Assembly: GCA_913775715.1 (NCBI GenBank)
Contig: CAJYMC010000009.1
Location: 124,001 to 188,000 of the forward strand
Length of the DNA: 64,000 bases
Source of the DNA: an uncultured Exiguobacterium sp.
GTDB lineage: Bacteria; Bacillota; Bacilli; Exiguobacteriales; Exiguobacteriaceae
Reading direction: 5' to 3'
Shown here: positions 62,953 to 64,000 of the stretch, piece by piece
Position numbering within the stretch: position 1 is the first letter of the stretch
Layout of the letters: each line of letters opens with the position of its first letter
The notes under the pieces: generated by a model
The model's input: only the letters and a program-made list of their open reading frames with translations
Databases searched by the model: none
Told to the model about the DNA's origin: nothing
Translations under genes and position numbers: made by a program

Positions 62953-64000
62953 TTGAATACGACATTCATCTCGAAACCTTTGAAGGTGTTCGCGAGTCTT
63001 CTTATCGTGTTTAGCATCATCCTATCATCTCTACCGATAGTGAACGCAGAGACAACGAAAGTAACGGCTTACCGTCTATCAGCAGATACGAATCTGTACG
63101 ATAAGACGACATCTTCACGGAAACGCTTGTTGACGATCAAGACCGGAACGGTCGTTTCATCCGCATATGATGCCGGAAGCTACAAAAAAGTAACATATGG
63201 CGGAAAAACGGGATATGTCGCTTCAAAATATTTAGTGTTGTATGAGAAAAAGCAAGCAATCTCTGGACAACGCTACATCGTCTCTACGAATACGGCGATT
63301 AAAAGTGCGGCACGTGCGACAGCAACGACGATTGGTACATTGCAGCAAAAAGATGCGTATTATACGACCCAACGGATCACTGATCCATATGGTAAGACGT
63401 GGTACCGCCTGAACTACGCAGGAAAAACAGGATATGTTCCGTCGGGTGCAACTCCTGTTTCCTATCAAAAGATTGCGAACGAAACATTACGTACGACGGA
63501 TACGTACACACTACGTACCTATGCAGGAACGGGTTATCCAAAAATTGAATCGATTCCAGTTGGGACAAACGTTGAAGTAGTCGGAAAAATCGACGGCTGG
63601 TATAGCGTTCGTCACGGGAAGAACAGTGGATACATGCATCGTGACGCTTTTTTGCAAGTTTCTAAACAAAGCGTCAAAACGATTCCTACTACACGTGTTC
63701 TCTTGAAAAAATCCGTCGAAATCAAGGCATCTGCCGCTTCGACGAGTAAAACGATTGCTTCGTTAAAAACAGGCGATGTGTATTACACGACGACACTCGT
63801 AACGGATTCACAAGGTAATGCGTGGCATAAAATCAAAAAGGATGGTCTAACTGGTTATCTTTTAGCGAATCAAGGAGCGCCCGTGAATTACGAAAGTCTG
63901 ACGAACATGTCTTTCGTCACAACAGCCAAAACGACGATTCGCTCTTATGCAGGTAGTTCGTATGCAGGGATCAAGTCGATTCCTTCCGGTGCTAAACCAC
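62953..64000 (+). CDS. secreted protein with tandem bacterial SH3 domains, 3' end missing
   Basis: About 349 codons are visible before the window ends, starting from a TTG with AGGAGG nine bases upstream. A signal peptide (LKVFASLLIVFSIILSS, cleavage near VNAE at residue 32) is followed by at least four SH3-like repeats of about 65 residues and the start of a fifth, each with a KTGYV-, NSGYM- or LTGYL-type end. Such repeats bind cell wall; the missing end may carry a peptidoglycan hydrolase domain. The leader includes a small GTCC/GGAC hairpin. Confidence 0.85.
   Translation, partial: MNTTFISKPLKVFASLLIVFSIILSSLPIVNAETTKVTAYRLSADTNLYDKTTSSRKRLLTIKTGTVVSSAYDAGSYKKVTYGGKTGYVASKYLVLYEKKQAISGQRYIVSTNTAIKSAARATATTIGTLQQKDAYYTTQRITDPYGKTWYRLNYAGKTGYVPSGATPVSYQKIANETLRTTDTYTLRTYAGTGYPKIESIPVGTNVEVVGKIDGWYSVRHGKNSGYMHRDAFLQVSKQSVKTIPTTRVLLKKSVEIKASAASTSKTIASLKTGDVYYTTTLVTDSQGNAWHKIKKDGLTGYLLANQGAPVNYESLTNMSFVTTAKTTIRSYAGSSYAGIKSIPSGAKP

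Noticed and set aside
1-64000. Mobile elements, CRISPR arrays, tRNA or rRNA genes
   Set aside because: I saw no transposase or integrase, no regularly spaced repeats and no tRNA-like cloverleaf or rRNA sequence.

Overview
The window looks like an ordinary chromosomal segment of a low-to-mid GC Gram-positive bacterium of the order Bacillales, most likely Exiguobacterium. The reasons are strong AGGAGG-type ribosome binding sites, frequent TTG starts, Bacillus-like gene content (gatCAB-dgkB-rlmD, an S-box riboswitch before metNIQ, a Bce-type antibiotic-sensing module, CstR, a YyaL-like protein) and lipoprotein and teichoic-acid genes. The genus is an inference from protein resemblance, not from a marker gene. 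I saw no rRNA, tRNA, CRISPR array, insertion sequence or prophage.

Layout. 1-3.7 kb: Bce-type histidine kinase (cut by the window edge), response regulator, ABC permease and ATPase. 3.8-6.2 kb: PTS EIIA and an M3 oligopeptidase. 6.3-13.4 kb: GGDEF-EAL protein, CBS protein, chemoreceptor and AraC-type regulator. 13.5-15.6 kb: a GT2/CDP-glycerol glycerophosphotransferase fusion. 15.7-21.4 kb: gatCAB, dgkB and rlmD on the minus strand. 21.6-26.1 kb: mntH, a proline symporter and P5C dehydrogenase. 26.2-30.9 kb: a HesB-like protein, a lipoprotein, a Bcp peroxiredoxin, an OppA-type binding protein and a protein made of three homing-endonuclease-associated repeats. 31-44.4 kb: a diguanylate cyclase, the potABCD operon with its cupin regulator, DegV, a TspO-like protein, a YqkB-like protein, an MHYT-EAL protein and an ECF sigma/anti-sigma pair. 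44.6-52 kb: cstR, a secreted NAGPA-type protein, an SMP-30 lactonase, an MBL hydrolase, a GH13 alpha-glucosidase and an MtnE-like aminotransferase. 52-55.4 kb: S-box-controlled metNIQ and an acetyltransferase. 55.4-64 kb: a CAP-domain protein, a small membrane protein, a large secreted nuclease, a YdaT-like small protein, a YyaL-like protein, and the start of an SH3-repeat surface protein with a TTG start that runs off the window.

How the genes work together. Three c-di-GMP enzymes (6.3-9.1, 31-32.7 and 40.9-42.9 kb) plus a chemoreceptor point to a lifestyle-control theme. Uptake genes dominate the rest: manganese, proline, peptides, polyamines and methionine. Regulation visible in the sequence includes an S-box, a candidate Bce-type operator, near-consensus cre sites at the rocA promoter, a repeated TTAGT/ACTAA motif at the pot promoter, and many hairpin-plus-T-tract terminators, several of them bidirectional.

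No clear new multi-gene system is visible. The unexplained features are mainly in the non-coding DNA: a compact structured element after the MHYT-EAL gene (40771-40869), a long structured leader on the minus strand at 60.1-60.6 kb, a terminator-like hairpin that contains the ribosome binding site of the TspO-like gene, a small broken reading frame beside an 18-bp perfect palindrome (56.4-56.7 kb), and a structured oppA leader.
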